DNA of 64,000 nucleotides from Arenimonas sp049195245 (GTDB taxonomy: Bacteria > Pseudomonadota > Gammaproteobacteria > Xanthomonadales > Xanthomonadaceae): positions 1 to 64,000 of the forward strand of contig NZ_JBMIRR010000028.1 of the NCBI RefSeq assembly GCF_049195245.1, given 5' to 3'. Position 1 is the stretch's first letter. Every line of letters begins with the position of its first letter. Shown here one piece after another: positions 8,971 through 19,323 of the stretch. The notes under the pieces are model-generated. The model saw only the letters and a program-made list of their open reading frames with translations, made no database searches and was not told where the DNA came from. The translations under genes and the position numbers were made by a program.

Positions 8971-10595
8971 GGTCGCTGCGAATTGCCTTGGCCCAGTTCG
9001 ATTTCCCCGTAGGCGCCGTGCAGGCCAATGCCGCCCGCATTGCCGCGCTGGTGGCCCAGGCCCGCGATGACCATGGCGCCGACCTGGTGCTGTTTCCCGA
9101 ACTCGCGATTTCCGGTTACCCGCCCGAGGACCTGCTGCTGCGCCCGGCATTCCTGGCCGCCTGCGAGCAGGCCATCGAACGGGTCGCCCACGCCTGCACT
9201 GGCATCACCGCCGTCGTAGGCTGGCCGCAGGCGGCGGGTCCGGTGGTCTACAACGCCGCCAGCGTGCTGCGCGACGGCCGCATCGAGCAGACCTACCGCA
9301 AGCGCGAACTGCCCAACTACGCGGTGTTCGACGAGCGGCGGTATTTCGCCGTGGATCCCGATGGCGGTGCCTGCACCTTCGAGGTGAACGGTGTCACGGT
9401 CGGCCTGGTGATCTGCGAGGACCTCTGGTTCGCCGAGCCCCTGGCCGAAACCGCCGCGCTGGGCGCCGAACTGGTGGTGGTGCCCAACGCCTCGCCCTTC
9501 GAAAGCGACAAGACCGCCCAGCGCGACACCCTGCTGGCCCAGCGCGTGCAGGAAACCGGCGTCGCCCTGGCCTACCTCAACCTGGTCGGCGGCCAGGACG
9601 AGCTGGTGTTCGACGGCGCCTCGGTGCTGGCCGACGGCGATGGCGGCGTGCATCCGGCCGCGCGTGCGTTCGAGGACCACTGGCTGGTCGCGGATTTCGA
9701 CGCGGACACCCGCCGCTTCACCCGCCGCGCCTGGCCCGAGGAAACCGACGAAGGCCGCGAGTCGCTGGCCTATCGCGCCATCGTGCGGGGCATCCGCGAC
9801 TACTGCGGCAAGAACGGCTTCGACCGCGTGTGGCTGGGCCTGTCGGGCGGCATCGATTCGGGCCTGGTGCTGGCCCTGGCGGTGGACGCGCTGGGTGCCC
9901 GCAACGTCGCGGCGGTGCGGCTGCCCTCGCGCTACACCAGCGGCCTGAGCAACGACCTGGCCGACGACCAGGCCCGCCTGCTCGGCGTGCGGCTGGAAAC
10001 GGTCGCGATCGAGGCGCCTTTCACCGGTTTCCTCGAGGCGCTGTCGCCCCTGTTCGAAGGCCTGCCCCCGGGCGTGGCCGAGGAGAACCTGCAGTCGCGC
10101 AGCCGCGGCGCCCTGATGATGGCCCTGAGCAACCGCTTCGGCGGCCTGCTGCTGACCACCGGCAACAAGAGCGAATACGCGGTCGGCTACGCCACCATCT
10201 ATGGCGACATGTGTGGCGGCTTCGCGCCCATCAAGGACCTGTACAAGGTCGAGGTGCAGGCACTTTGCCGCTGGCGCAACCGCCAGTCGCCTGCGATCCC
10301 CGAGCAGGTGATCACCCGGCCGCCCTCGGCCGAGCTGCGCGAGAACCAGACCGACCAGGACTCGCTGCCGCCCTACGAGGTACTCGACGGCATCCTGGTG
10401 CGGCACGTGGACCTGGAGCGCTCCGCCGCCGAGATCGTCGCCGATGGCTACGAGGCCGCCACCGTCGAGCGCATCCTGAAGCTGGTGCGCACCAGCGAGT
10501 GGAAGCGCCGGCAGTCGGCGCCCGGCCCCAAGCTGTCGCGTCGCGCCTTCGGCCGCGAGCGCCGCTATCCGATCACCTCGGGTTGGCGCGACTGA
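8967..10595 (+). CDS. nadE: NAD+ synthase, glutamine-hydrolysing
   Basis: Last step of NAD synthesis: deamido-NAD plus ATP plus glutamine gives NAD+. The 542-aa protein is the two-domain form. The N-terminal nitrilase-type glutaminase has the E45-K112-C150 triad (FPELAISGY, YRKRELPNY, LVICEDLWF). The C-terminal synthetase has the PP-loop SGGIDS (293-298) and a TGNKSEYAVGY segment. The glutaminase domain lets it use glutamine rather than only ammonia. The ATG overlaps the stop of the upstream acyltransferase by 4 bp, which suggests translational coupling although no shared pathway is evident. Confidence 0.95.
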   Translation: MRSLRIALAQFDFPVGAVQANAARIAALVAQARDDHGADLVLFPELAISGYPPEDLLLRPAFLAACEQAIERVAHACTGITAVVGWPQAAGPVVYNAASVLRDGRIEQTYRKRELPNYAVFDERRYFAVDPDGGACTFEVNGVTVGLVICEDLWFAEPLAETAALGAELVVVPNASPFESDKTAQRDTLLAQRVQETGVALAYLNLVGGQDELVFDGASVLADGDGGVHPAARAFEDHWLVADFDADTRRFTRRAWPEETDEGRESLAYRAIVRGIRDYCGKNGFDRVWLGLSGGIDSGLVLALAVDALGARNVAAVRLPSRYTSGLSNDLADDQARLLGVRLETVAIEAPFTGFLEALSPLFEGLPPGVAEENLQSRSRGALMMALSNRFGGLLLTTGNKSEYAVGYATIYGDMCGGFAPIKDLYKVEVQALCRWRNRQSPAIPEQVITRPPSAELRENQTDQDSLPPYEVLDGILVRHVDLERSAAEIVADGYEAATVERILKLVRTSEWKRRQSAPGPKLSRRAFGRERRYPITSGWRD

Positions 10596-10602
10596 AACGA
10601 CA

Positions 10603-10624
10603 ACGCCGCCCGGAGGCGGCGTTG
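10603..10624. terminator. Hairpin between convergent nadE and bamD
   Basis: A perfect 9-bp stem (AACGCCGCC / GGCGGCGTT) with a 4-base loop lies between the two convergent stop codons. It is followed by GGTTTG on the plus strand, a weak T-tract, so it may act as a bidirectional terminator. Confidence 0.55.
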
Positions 10625-10646
10625 GTTTGAGATCCGCGCTGGGATG

Positions 10647-11489
10647 TCAGTCGCGGTCGAAAGGATTGATGCGGCTGAAGAAGCCGTCCGACTTCGGCCA
10701 GCGGCCGCCATCGAGATAGTCGTGGTCCGGGTAGTTCTGCTCGAGCACCTTGCGGGCGTCCGCCGCCAGCTGCTCCTGGCCCAGCGCGCTGTAGGACGCG
10801 GCCATCAGCGCCACCGCGTCGCCGTCGTAGGCACTCTGCGGATAGGTCTGCAGGATGTACTTGCCGCGGTTGGCGGCGGCCACGTAGGCATCGCGGCGCA
10901 GGTAGTACAGGCCGACGTTGATCTCGTGCTGGGCCAGCAGGTTGCGCAGGTAGATCATGCGCTGGCGGGCGTCGGGGGCGTAGACGCTGTTCGGGTAGTC
11001 GCGCACCACTTCGGCGAAGTCGTTCAGGCTCTGCGTGGGCGCGCCCAGGTCGCGCTGCGACATGTCCTGGCGCGCGAGCCGCAGCAGCAGGCTGGAGCTG
11101 CGGTCGAAGTTGATCAGCGCCTTGAGGTAGTGCGCGTAGTCGATGTGGCGGTGCGTGGGGTAGGTGCGGATGAAGCGGTTGATGGCCGAGGTGGCTTCTT
11201 CCGTCTTGGCCTGCTTGTAGAGCACGTAGGCCAGCTCGAGCTGGGCCTGCTCGCTGTACACGCCGTAGGGGAAGCGCGAGACCAGGCGCTGGTAGAAGCG
11301 CGCCGAGCGGTCGTAGTTGCGACCCAGCATCGAGCCCTTGGCCTCGGAATACATCGCCTCGACCGGCAGGGTTTCGGTGGCCTCTTCCTTGTTGCCGCCG
11401 AACAGCTTGCCGATGCTCTGGCAGCCCGAAAGGGTCGCCACCAGCACCAGGATCAGGAAAATACGCGTCTTGCCGGTCATTCGGGTCAT
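10647..11489 (-). CDS. bamD: Outer-membrane assembly lipoprotein BamD (ComL)
   Basis: Essential lipoprotein of the BAM complex that inserts beta-barrel proteins into the outer membrane. The 280-aa product begins with a lipoprotein signal ending in lipobox LSGC (C23 lipidated). About five TPR-like helical repeats follow, including AMYSEAKGSMLGRNYDRSA and YPNSVYAPDARQRM, which is typical of BamD. Two in-frame ATGs (11489 and 11480) could start it, both giving a plausible signal peptide. It is divergent from rluD, a gene order common in gammaproteobacteria. The neighbourhood holds other envelope genes (pgeF). Confidence 0.93.
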   Translation of the reverse strand: MTRMTGKTRIFLILVLVATLSGCQSIGKLFGGNKEEATETLPVEAMYSEAKGSMLGRNYDRSARFYQRLVSRFPYGVYSEQAQLELAYVLYKQAKTEEATSAINRFIRTYPTHRHIDYAHYLKALINFDRSSSLLLRLARQDMSQRDLGAPTQSLNDFAEVVRDYPNSVYAPDARQRMIYLRNLLAQHEINVGLYYLRRDAYVAAANRGKYILQTYPQSAYDGDAVALMAASYSALGQEQLAADARKVLEQNYPDHDYLDGGRWPKSDGFFSRINPFDRD

Positions 11490-11529
11490 CAGGAAGGCAG
11501 GTCAGGGCGCTGGAGGCAGCGAGTTCGGG

Positions 11530-11535
11530 GATAAT
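11530..11535 (+). promoter_or_regulatory. Candidate -10 box of rluD
   Basis: GATAAT (five of six to TATAAT) stands in a GC-rich divergent gap between bamD and rluD. No convincing -35 is visible. If used, the transcript would start near 11542, upstream of both candidate rluD start codons. Confidence 0.35.
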
Positions 11536-11601
11536 ACCGGAAAGCCCGCTGTCGCCTCCATGAATGGGGCCGGGAGCCCTCCCGGCCCGAAGAGACCCCC
11601 T

Positions 11602-12618
11602 ATGCCACCCCTGCGACCGCAAGACACCGCCCCCGCCGACGACGCCGACGGCGAGCGCGAGCTGCTCGAAGCCGCCATCCCGCTCGAATCGGCCGGACGC
11701 CGCTTCGACCAGGTGCTGGCCGAGCTGTTCCCGGATTTCTCCCGCTCCCGGCTGACCGAATGGATCAAGGCGGGCGACGCCCTGCTCGACGGCCGACTGG
11801 TCAAGCCCAAGGAGGCCGTGCGCGGCGGCGAGCCGGTCACGCTGTCGGTGCGCATCCAGGTCGAGACCGGGGAGGCCCTGCCCGAGGACATCCCGCTCGA
11901 GATCCTGTTCGAGGACGAGGACGTGCTGGTGGTCAACAAGCCCGCCGGCCTGGTGGTCCACCCGGGCGCCGGTAACCCCCGCGGCACCCTGGTCAACGCG
12001 CTGCTGCACCATGACGCCCGCCTGGCCGGCCTGCCGCGCGCCGGCATCGTGCACCGGCTCGACAAGGACACCTCGGGCCTGATGGCCATCGCCCGCAGCC
12101 TGCGTGCCCATACCTCGCTGGTGGAGCAGCTGTCCGGACGTGAAGTGCACCGGCAGTACCTGGCCGTGGTGCAGGGCACCATGGTCGCCGGCAGCACCGT
12201 CAACGCGCCGATCGGCCGGCATCCCACCGACCGGGTCCGCATGGCGGTGGCGAAGGAGGGCGGTGGCCGCGACGCCATCACCCACTATCGCGTGCGGGAA
12301 AAATTCCGCGCCCACACCCTGGTCGAGTGCCGGCTGGAAACCGGGCGCACGCACCAGATCCGCGTGCACATGGCGCATATCCGCCACCAGATCGTCGGCG
12401 ACCCGCTGTACGGCGGTTCCTTCCGCCAGCCCAAGGCCGCCACCGAGGCGCTCGCCGCGACCCTGCAGGGCTTCCGGCGCCAGGCCCTGCATGCCGAGAA
12501 GCTGAGCTTCCGGCACCCGGCCACCGGCGACACGGTCACCACCGAGGCGGCCATGCCCGAGGACATGCAGCGGCTGGTGCGCGACCTGCGCGACGACACT
12601 GCCGCCGCAAAGAAGTAG
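11602..12618 (+). CDS. rluD: 23S rRNA pseudouridine synthase RluD
   Basis: Makes pseudouridines 1911, 1915 and 1917 in helix 69 of 23S rRNA in the E. coli homologue. As annotated the product is 338 aa. An S4 RNA-binding domain (about 24-90, AGRRFDQVLAELFPDFSRSR) precedes the RluA-type catalytic domain, whose HRLDKDTSG motif holds catalytic D154. The signature RTHQIRVHMAHI follows. Two in-frame ATGs are possible: 11602 (chosen, just before the S4 domain) and 11560 (14 residues longer). pgeF starts 3 bp after the stop, the same pairing seen as rluD-yfiH in E. coli. Confidence 0.93.
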   Translation: MPPLRPQDTAPADDADGERELLEAAIPLESAGRRFDQVLAELFPDFSRSRLTEWIKAGDALLDGRLVKPKEAVRGGEPVTLSVRIQVETGEALPEDIPLEILFEDEDVLVVNKPAGLVVHPGAGNPRGTLVNALLHHDARLAGLPRAGIVHRLDKDTSGLMAIARSLRAHTSLVEQLSGREVHRQYLAVVQGTMVAGSTVNAPIGRHPTDRVRMAVAKEGGGRDAITHYRVREKFRAHTLVECRLETGRTHQIRVHMAHIRHQIVGDPLYGGSFRQPKAATEALAATLQGFRRQALHAEKLSFRHPATGDTVTTEAAMPEDMQRLVRDLRDDTAAAKK

Positions 12619-12621
12619 GCG

Positions 12622-13374
12622 ATGGGTGCGCCGGCCTGGATCGACGCCGACTGGCCCGCGCCCCCCGGCGTGCGTGCGCTCACGACGCTGCGCGGCGGTG
12701 CCGGCGTTTCCGCGCCGCCGTTCGACCGACTGAACCTGGGACTGCGCAGTGGCGACGACCCCGCCCACGCCCGGCGCAACCGCGAATTGCTTGCGGACTG
12801 GCTGGCCTTGCCATCGCCGCCGCACTGGCTCCGGCAGGTCCACGGCACCCGCGTGCTGCGGGTGGATGCGGCGCCCGTGGGCGACGACGAACCCGAAGCC
12901 GATGCCCTGGTCACCGGCCGGCCTGGCGTGGTGCTGGCCATCCTGACCGCCGATTGCCTGCCGGTGGTCCTGGCCGATCGCGACGGCCGCGAAGTTGCCG
13001 CTGCGCACGCCGGCTGGCGCGGACTGGCCGCCGGCATGCTGGAGGCCACGGTTGCGTCGATGCACTCGGCGCCGGCGCAGTTGCGCGCGTGGCTGGGTCC
13101 GGCCGCGGGCCCCCGCGGCTATGAAGTTGGCGCGGAGGTGCGCGACGCCTTCCTGACGCACGATGCGGGCGCCGGCGCGGCCTTCGTGCCGACCCGCCCC
13201 GGGCACTGGCACGCGGACCTCTACGCGCTGGCGCGCCAGCGGCTTGCGGACGTCGGCGTGACGCAGGTGTATGGCGGTGACCGCTGCACCCTCACCGAGC
13301 CGGACTGCTTCCACTCCCACCGGCGCGACGGACGCAGCGGCCGCATGGCCACCCTGGCCTGGATCGCAACCTGA
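12622..13374 (+). CDS. pgeF: Peptidoglycan editing factor PgeF (YfiH, laccase-domain family)
   Basis: A 250-aa member of the YfiH/DUF152 family. In E. coli this protein removes wrongly incorporated L-serine from UDP-MurNAc; other members were reported as multicopper-type polyphenol oxidases or nucleoside-processing enzymes. The family's metal and active-site residues are visible: H74 (RQVHGTRV), C112 (TADCLPV) and H129 (AAHAGWRG). The C-terminal cysteine-rich segment DRCTLTEPDCFHSHRRDG is also typical. It lies 3 bp downstream of rluD and is probably translated from the same mRNA. The editing role is inferred from family knowledge. Confidence 0.9.
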   Translation: MGAPAWIDADWPAPPGVRALTTLRGGAGVSAPPFDRLNLGLRSGDDPAHARRNRELLADWLALPSPPHWLRQVHGTRVLRVDAAPVGDDEPEADALVTGRPGVVLAILTADCLPVVLADRDGREVAAAHAGWRGLAAGMLEATVASMHSAPAQLRAWLGPAAGPRGYEVGAEVRDAFLTHDAGAGAAFVPTRPGHWHADLYALARQRLADVGVTQVYGGDRCTLTEPDCFHSHRRDGRSGRMATLAWIAT

Positions 13375-13464
13375 GCTGACCGGCCGGAGGCGTGGGTGCC
13401 TGCGGGGCCTTGGTGCGGAACGCGACGCGTGAGATGTTCGCCGCTGCCATCCGGGAGAGTGCCC

Positions 13465-14424
13465 ATGCGTCGAAGCCTTTGGTCCTGCGTCATGCTGTTT
13501 TCCCTCGCCCTGCCGGCTTGGGCCGCCGATCCGGTGGCCGATGCCGCCGCGCTGCTCAAGGCCAAGGACCCGCGCGCCGAAGCCACGATCAAGGGGCTCG
13601 TGAAATCGCAGCCCCGCAATCCCGAGGTGCACATCCTGCAGGCGCGCCTGTGGCTGCAGAAGGGCGAGGCCGAAGAGGCCGTGGATGCGGCCGAACGTGC
13701 GGTGGACCTGGCACCCGACAGCGCGCAGGCGCACTACTGGCTGGGCAACAGCTACGGAAACCGCATCGGCCAGGTAGGCATGCTGTCGCAGGCGATGATG
13801 GCGCCCAAGCTGCGCGATGCCTTCGAGCGCGCCGTGCAGCTGGACCCGGATCTGCACGACGCCCGCATCAGCCTGGTGGAGTACTACCTGCAGGCCCCGG
13901 CGATCGCCGGCGGCAGCGTGGACAAGGCGCGCGCGCAGGCCGCCGAACTCGCCCGCCGCGACCCGCCGCGCGGCCACTACGCCCGCGGCCGCATCGCCAC
14001 GATGGAAAAGAAGCCGGCCGAGGCGGCGCAGGCCTTTGCGGCGGCGTATGCCGCGCGGCCCGACAACAAGGACTACCGGATGATGGCGGGCCTGGGCTAC
14101 CAGGAAACCGCGCAATGGCCCAAGGCCTTTGCCCTGTTCGAGGCCTGGACCGCGGAAGATCCGAAATCGGCCATGGCCTGGTACCAGCTGGGACGCACCT
14201 CGGCCCTGTCCGGCCAGCGACTGGACATCGGCGCCGCGGCGCTGAAGCAATACCTCACGCTGCCCACCGTGCGCGGCCAGCCGGGGCCGCAGCATGCCTG
14301 GTATCGCCTGGGCCAGGTGCAGGCACATGCCGGCGACAAGGCCGCCGCGCGGGCTTCCTTCGAGCGTGCGATCAAGGCCGAGCCGGACAACGCGCAGTTC
14401 AAGGCGGCGCTGGCGGCGCTCTGA
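13465..14424 (+). CDS. Secreted tetratricopeptide-repeat protein
   Basis: A 319-aa protein with a Sec signal peptide (MRRSLWSCVMLFSLALPAWA, cleavage about after residue 20), so it is probably periplasmic. Four to six TPR-like units follow, for example NPEVHILQARLWLQKGEAEEAV, SAQAHYWLGNSYG and QHAWYRLGQVQAHAGDKAAA. The last repeat ends the protein. The ATG at 13465 has a good ribosome site GGGAGAG (13453-13459); the longer open frame upstream lacks one. I assign no specific function: TPRs bind partner proteins. Neighbours pgeF and a GH97 glucosidase give no clear clue. Confidence 0.8.
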   Translation: MRRSLWSCVMLFSLALPAWAADPVADAAALLKAKDPRAEATIKGLVKSQPRNPEVHILQARLWLQKGEAEEAVDAAERAVDLAPDSAQAHYWLGNSYGNRIGQVGMLSQAMMAPKLRDAFERAVQLDPDLHDARISLVEYYLQAPAIAGGSVDKARAQAAELARRDPPRGHYARGRIATMEKKPAEAAQAFAAAYAARPDNKDYRMMAGLGYQETAQWPKAFALFEAWTAEDPKSAMAWYQLGRTSALSGQRLDIGAAALKQYLTLPTVRGQPGPQHAWYRLGQVQAHAGDKAAARASFERAIKAEPDNAQFKAALAAL

Positions 14425-14484
14425 GCGGGGCGCGGGTCTCGCATACGTATTCAGGACCGGCGCCTGCGAACAGCCGTTAGGCTC

Positions 14485-14562
14485 GAACCCTCCGGGCCGG
14501 CACCGCCGCGACGCCTGCGCGCCGCCGCAACGGCCGGGTCCGCCAACGAACCGGGAGGGTTC
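14485..14562 (+). promoter_or_regulatory. Inverted repeat that could sequester the GH97 ribosome site
   Basis: GAACCCTCC (14485-14493) is the exact reverse complement of GGAGGGTTC (14554-14562). The right arm contains the Shine-Dalgarno GGAGGG located 6 bases before the ATG at 14566. The arms are 60 bases apart and extend further with one mismatch. If both are in the leader, pairing would hide the ribosome site. Confidence 0.35.
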
Positions 14563-14565
14563 CGA

Positions 14566-16602
14566 ATGCGCCTGCTGACCTGCCTCGCCGTCCTCGGACT
14601 GGCCTTCGCTTCCCCGGCTGACGCCAAGCGCGAGGTGGTCGCGCGCGTCGCCTCGCCCGGCGACGTGCTCACCGTCGAGATCGGCCTGGACGAAGGCCGC
14701 GCCGACTACCGCGTGCTGCGCCTGGGCGAGGAGGTGATCGCGCCCTCGCGGCTGGGCTTCCAGCTGCGCAACGCGCCCAAGCTGGAGCGCAACTTCATCC
14801 TGGCCGGCCAGCGCCAGGCCGATGCCGACCAGACCTGGGAACAGCCCTGGGGCGAGAACCGCCGGGTGCGCGACCACCACCGCGAGCTGCGCGTGCGGCT
14901 GCGCGAGTCCATTGCCCCCGCGCGCGAGCTGGAGCTGGTGTTCCGAGTGTTCGACGACGGCGTCGGTTTCCGTTACGAGTTCCCCGACCAGCCCGCGTTG
15001 AAGGATGTCGTGATCGACGATGAACTCACCGAGTTCAACATCGCCGATCCGGCTACCGCCTGGTGGATCCCGGCGGGCGAATGGAACCGCTACGAATACC
15101 TCTACCAGCGCACGCCGGTGTCGGAAGTGAGCCAGGCGCACACGCCGATGACGGTGCGCACCGAGGGCGGCCTGCACCTGGCCTTCCACGAGGCGGCGCT
15201 GGTGGACTACTCGGCGATGTGGCTGCGGCGGGTCGAGGGGCAGCGCTTCCGCGCGCAGCTGTCGCCCGCCTCCGAAGGCTGGAAGGTGCGGCGGCAGGCA
15301 CCCTTCCACACGCCGTGGCGCACGATCCAGGTCGCGGAGACGGCGGGGGCGCTGTACCAGTCCTCGCAGCTGGGCCTGAACCTCAACGAGCCCAACGCGC
15401 TCGGCGACGTGAGCTGGGTGAAGCCGGCCAAGTACGTGGGCGTCTGGTGGTCGCTGCACCTGGACACCGAGACCTGGGCCACGGGCAAGCGGCACGGCGC
15501 CACCACGGCCAATACGCGCCGCTACATCGATTTCGCCGCGGCCAACGGCTTCCGCGGCGTGCTGGTGGAAGGCTGGAACCCGGGCTGGGACGGCCAGTGG
15601 TTCGGCAACGGCTGGGACTTCGACTTCACCCGCGCCACGCCCGATTTCGACCTGGCGGGACTGGCCGCGCGCGGCAAGCCCGACGACGTGCACCTGGTCG
15701 GCCATCACGAAACCGGCTGCGCGGTGAGCCACTACGAGCGCCAGCTGGAGGCCGCGTTCGCGCTGTACGCGCGCCACGGCGTGGACCAGGTCAAGACCGG
15801 CTATGTCTGCGACGCCGGCCAGATCGAACGCCAGGACCAGCCCGGCGGCCCGGTGCTGCGCGAATGGCACGACGGCCAGTGGCAGGTCGGGCACCACCTG
15901 CGCGTCGTCCGCGAGGCGGCGAAGCATCGCATCGCGATCAACGCGCACGAGCCGATCAAGGACACCGGCCTGCGCCGCACGTATCCCAACTGGCTGGCGC
16001 GCGAGGGCGCACGCGGCATGGAGTACGCGGCCTGGGGCAACCCGCCCAACCCGCCCGAACACGAGGCCAACCTGGTGTTCACCCGCCTGCTGTCGGGCCC
16101 GATGGACTACACGCCGGGCATCGTCAGCCTGCAGGGCCGCGGCCAGGCGGTGCAGACCACGCTGGCCAAGCAGCTGGCGCTGTACGTGGTGGTGTACAGC
16201 CCGATCCAGATGGTGGCCGACCTGCCCGAGAACTATGCGCGCCAGCCCGCCGCGTTCCAGTTCATCAAGGACGTGGCGGTGGACTGGGAGCAGAGCCTGG
16301 TGCTCAACGGCGAGGTGGGCGACTACGTCACCTTCGCCAGGCAGGCGCGCGGCAGCGGCGAGTGGTTCCTGGGCAGCCTGACCGACGAGCATGGCCGCGT
16401 GCTGTCGGTGCCCCTGTCCTTCCTCGCGCCGGACACGACCTACGTGGCCGAGATCTACCGCGACGGGCCGGGCGCGCACTGGCGCGACAAACCCTTCGCC
16501 TTCGAAGTGGAGAGGCGCGAGGTGCGTGCCGGCGACACGCTCAACCTGAAGCTGGCGCCGGGCGGCGGCCAGGCCATCCGGTTCGTGCCGCGCACGCCCT
16601 GA
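14566..16602 (+). CDS. Glycoside hydrolase family 97 (alpha-glucosidase/alpha-galactosidase)
   Basis: Secreted or periplasmic enzyme of 678 aa with a Sec signal (cleavage about ADA-K, residue 21). It has the GH97 layout: N-terminal beta-sandwich (about 25-285), TIM barrel (about 290-575) and C-terminal beta domain. Family motifs are VGHHETG (E382), NAHEPIK (E462) and ARGMEY (E486). The 24-residue spacing of the last two matches the base/acid glutamates of the Bacteroides SusB enzyme. Where retaining members have a nucleophile Asp, I see VKTGYV without one, so an inverting alpha-glucosidase-like mechanism is inferred. The start has a strong GGAGGG site. No maltose transporter is nearby. Confidence 0.88.
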   Translation: MRLLTCLAVLGLAFASPADAKREVVARVASPGDVLTVEIGLDEGRADYRVLRLGEEVIAPSRLGFQLRNAPKLERNFILAGQRQADADQTWEQPWGENRRVRDHHRELRVRLRESIAPARELELVFRVFDDGVGFRYEFPDQPALKDVVIDDELTEFNIADPATAWWIPAGEWNRYEYLYQRTPVSEVSQAHTPMTVRTEGGLHLAFHEAALVDYSAMWLRRVEGQRFRAQLSPASEGWKVRRQAPFHTPWRTIQVAETAGALYQSSQLGLNLNEPNALGDVSWVKPAKYVGVWWSLHLDTETWATGKRHGATTANTRRYIDFAAANGFRGVLVEGWNPGWDGQWFGNGWDFDFTRATPDFDLAGLAARGKPDDVHLVGHHETGCAVSHYERQLEAAFALYARHGVDQVKTGYVCDAGQIERQDQPGGPVLREWHDGQWQVGHHLRVVREAAKHRIAINAHEPIKDTGLRRTYPNWLAREGARGMEYAAWGNPPNPPEHEANLVFTRLLSGPMDYTPGIVSLQGRGQAVQTTLAKQLALYVVVYSPIQMVADLPENYARQPAAFQFIKDVAVDWEQSLVLNGEVGDYVTFARQARGSGEWFLGSLTDEHGRVLSVPLSFLAPDTTYVAEIYRDGPGAHWRDKPFAFEVERREVRAGDTLNLKLAPGGGQAIRFVPRTP

Positions 16603-16629
16603 CCGGCGCGCGGAAAGGCCCGCCGGGCG

Positions 16630-16657
16630 CTTGAAACGCGCCCCGCGGGCACCATCT
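16630..16657 (+). promoter_or_regulatory. Heat-shock (sigma-32/RpoH-type) promoter of clpB
   Basis: CTTGAAA (16630-16636), 13 bp spacer, then CACCATCT (16650-16657). The -35 matches the sigma-32 consensus exactly and the -10 differs from CCCCATNT at one position. It lies 52 bp before the clpB ATG, as expected for this heat-shock gene. Confidence 0.72.
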
Positions 16658-16709
16658 TGGAAGTCGTGCGGGCGGCGTTTCGCGGCCCCGGAACTCCCAC
16701 GGTGATCCC

Positions 16710-19295
<2,586 letters not shown>

Positions 19296-19323
19296 GGCCA
19301 GGAAACCGCGGTCGCCTGGTCTC

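Noticed and set aside
10573..16479. A minus-strand open frame of nearly 6 kb antisense to rluD, pgeF, the TPR gene and the GH97 gene
   Set aside because: GC-rich DNA with G/C in third positions leaves long open antisense frames. The translation is low-complexity (H, R, G, A, Q) without domains, while the opposite strand carries well-recognised proteins.
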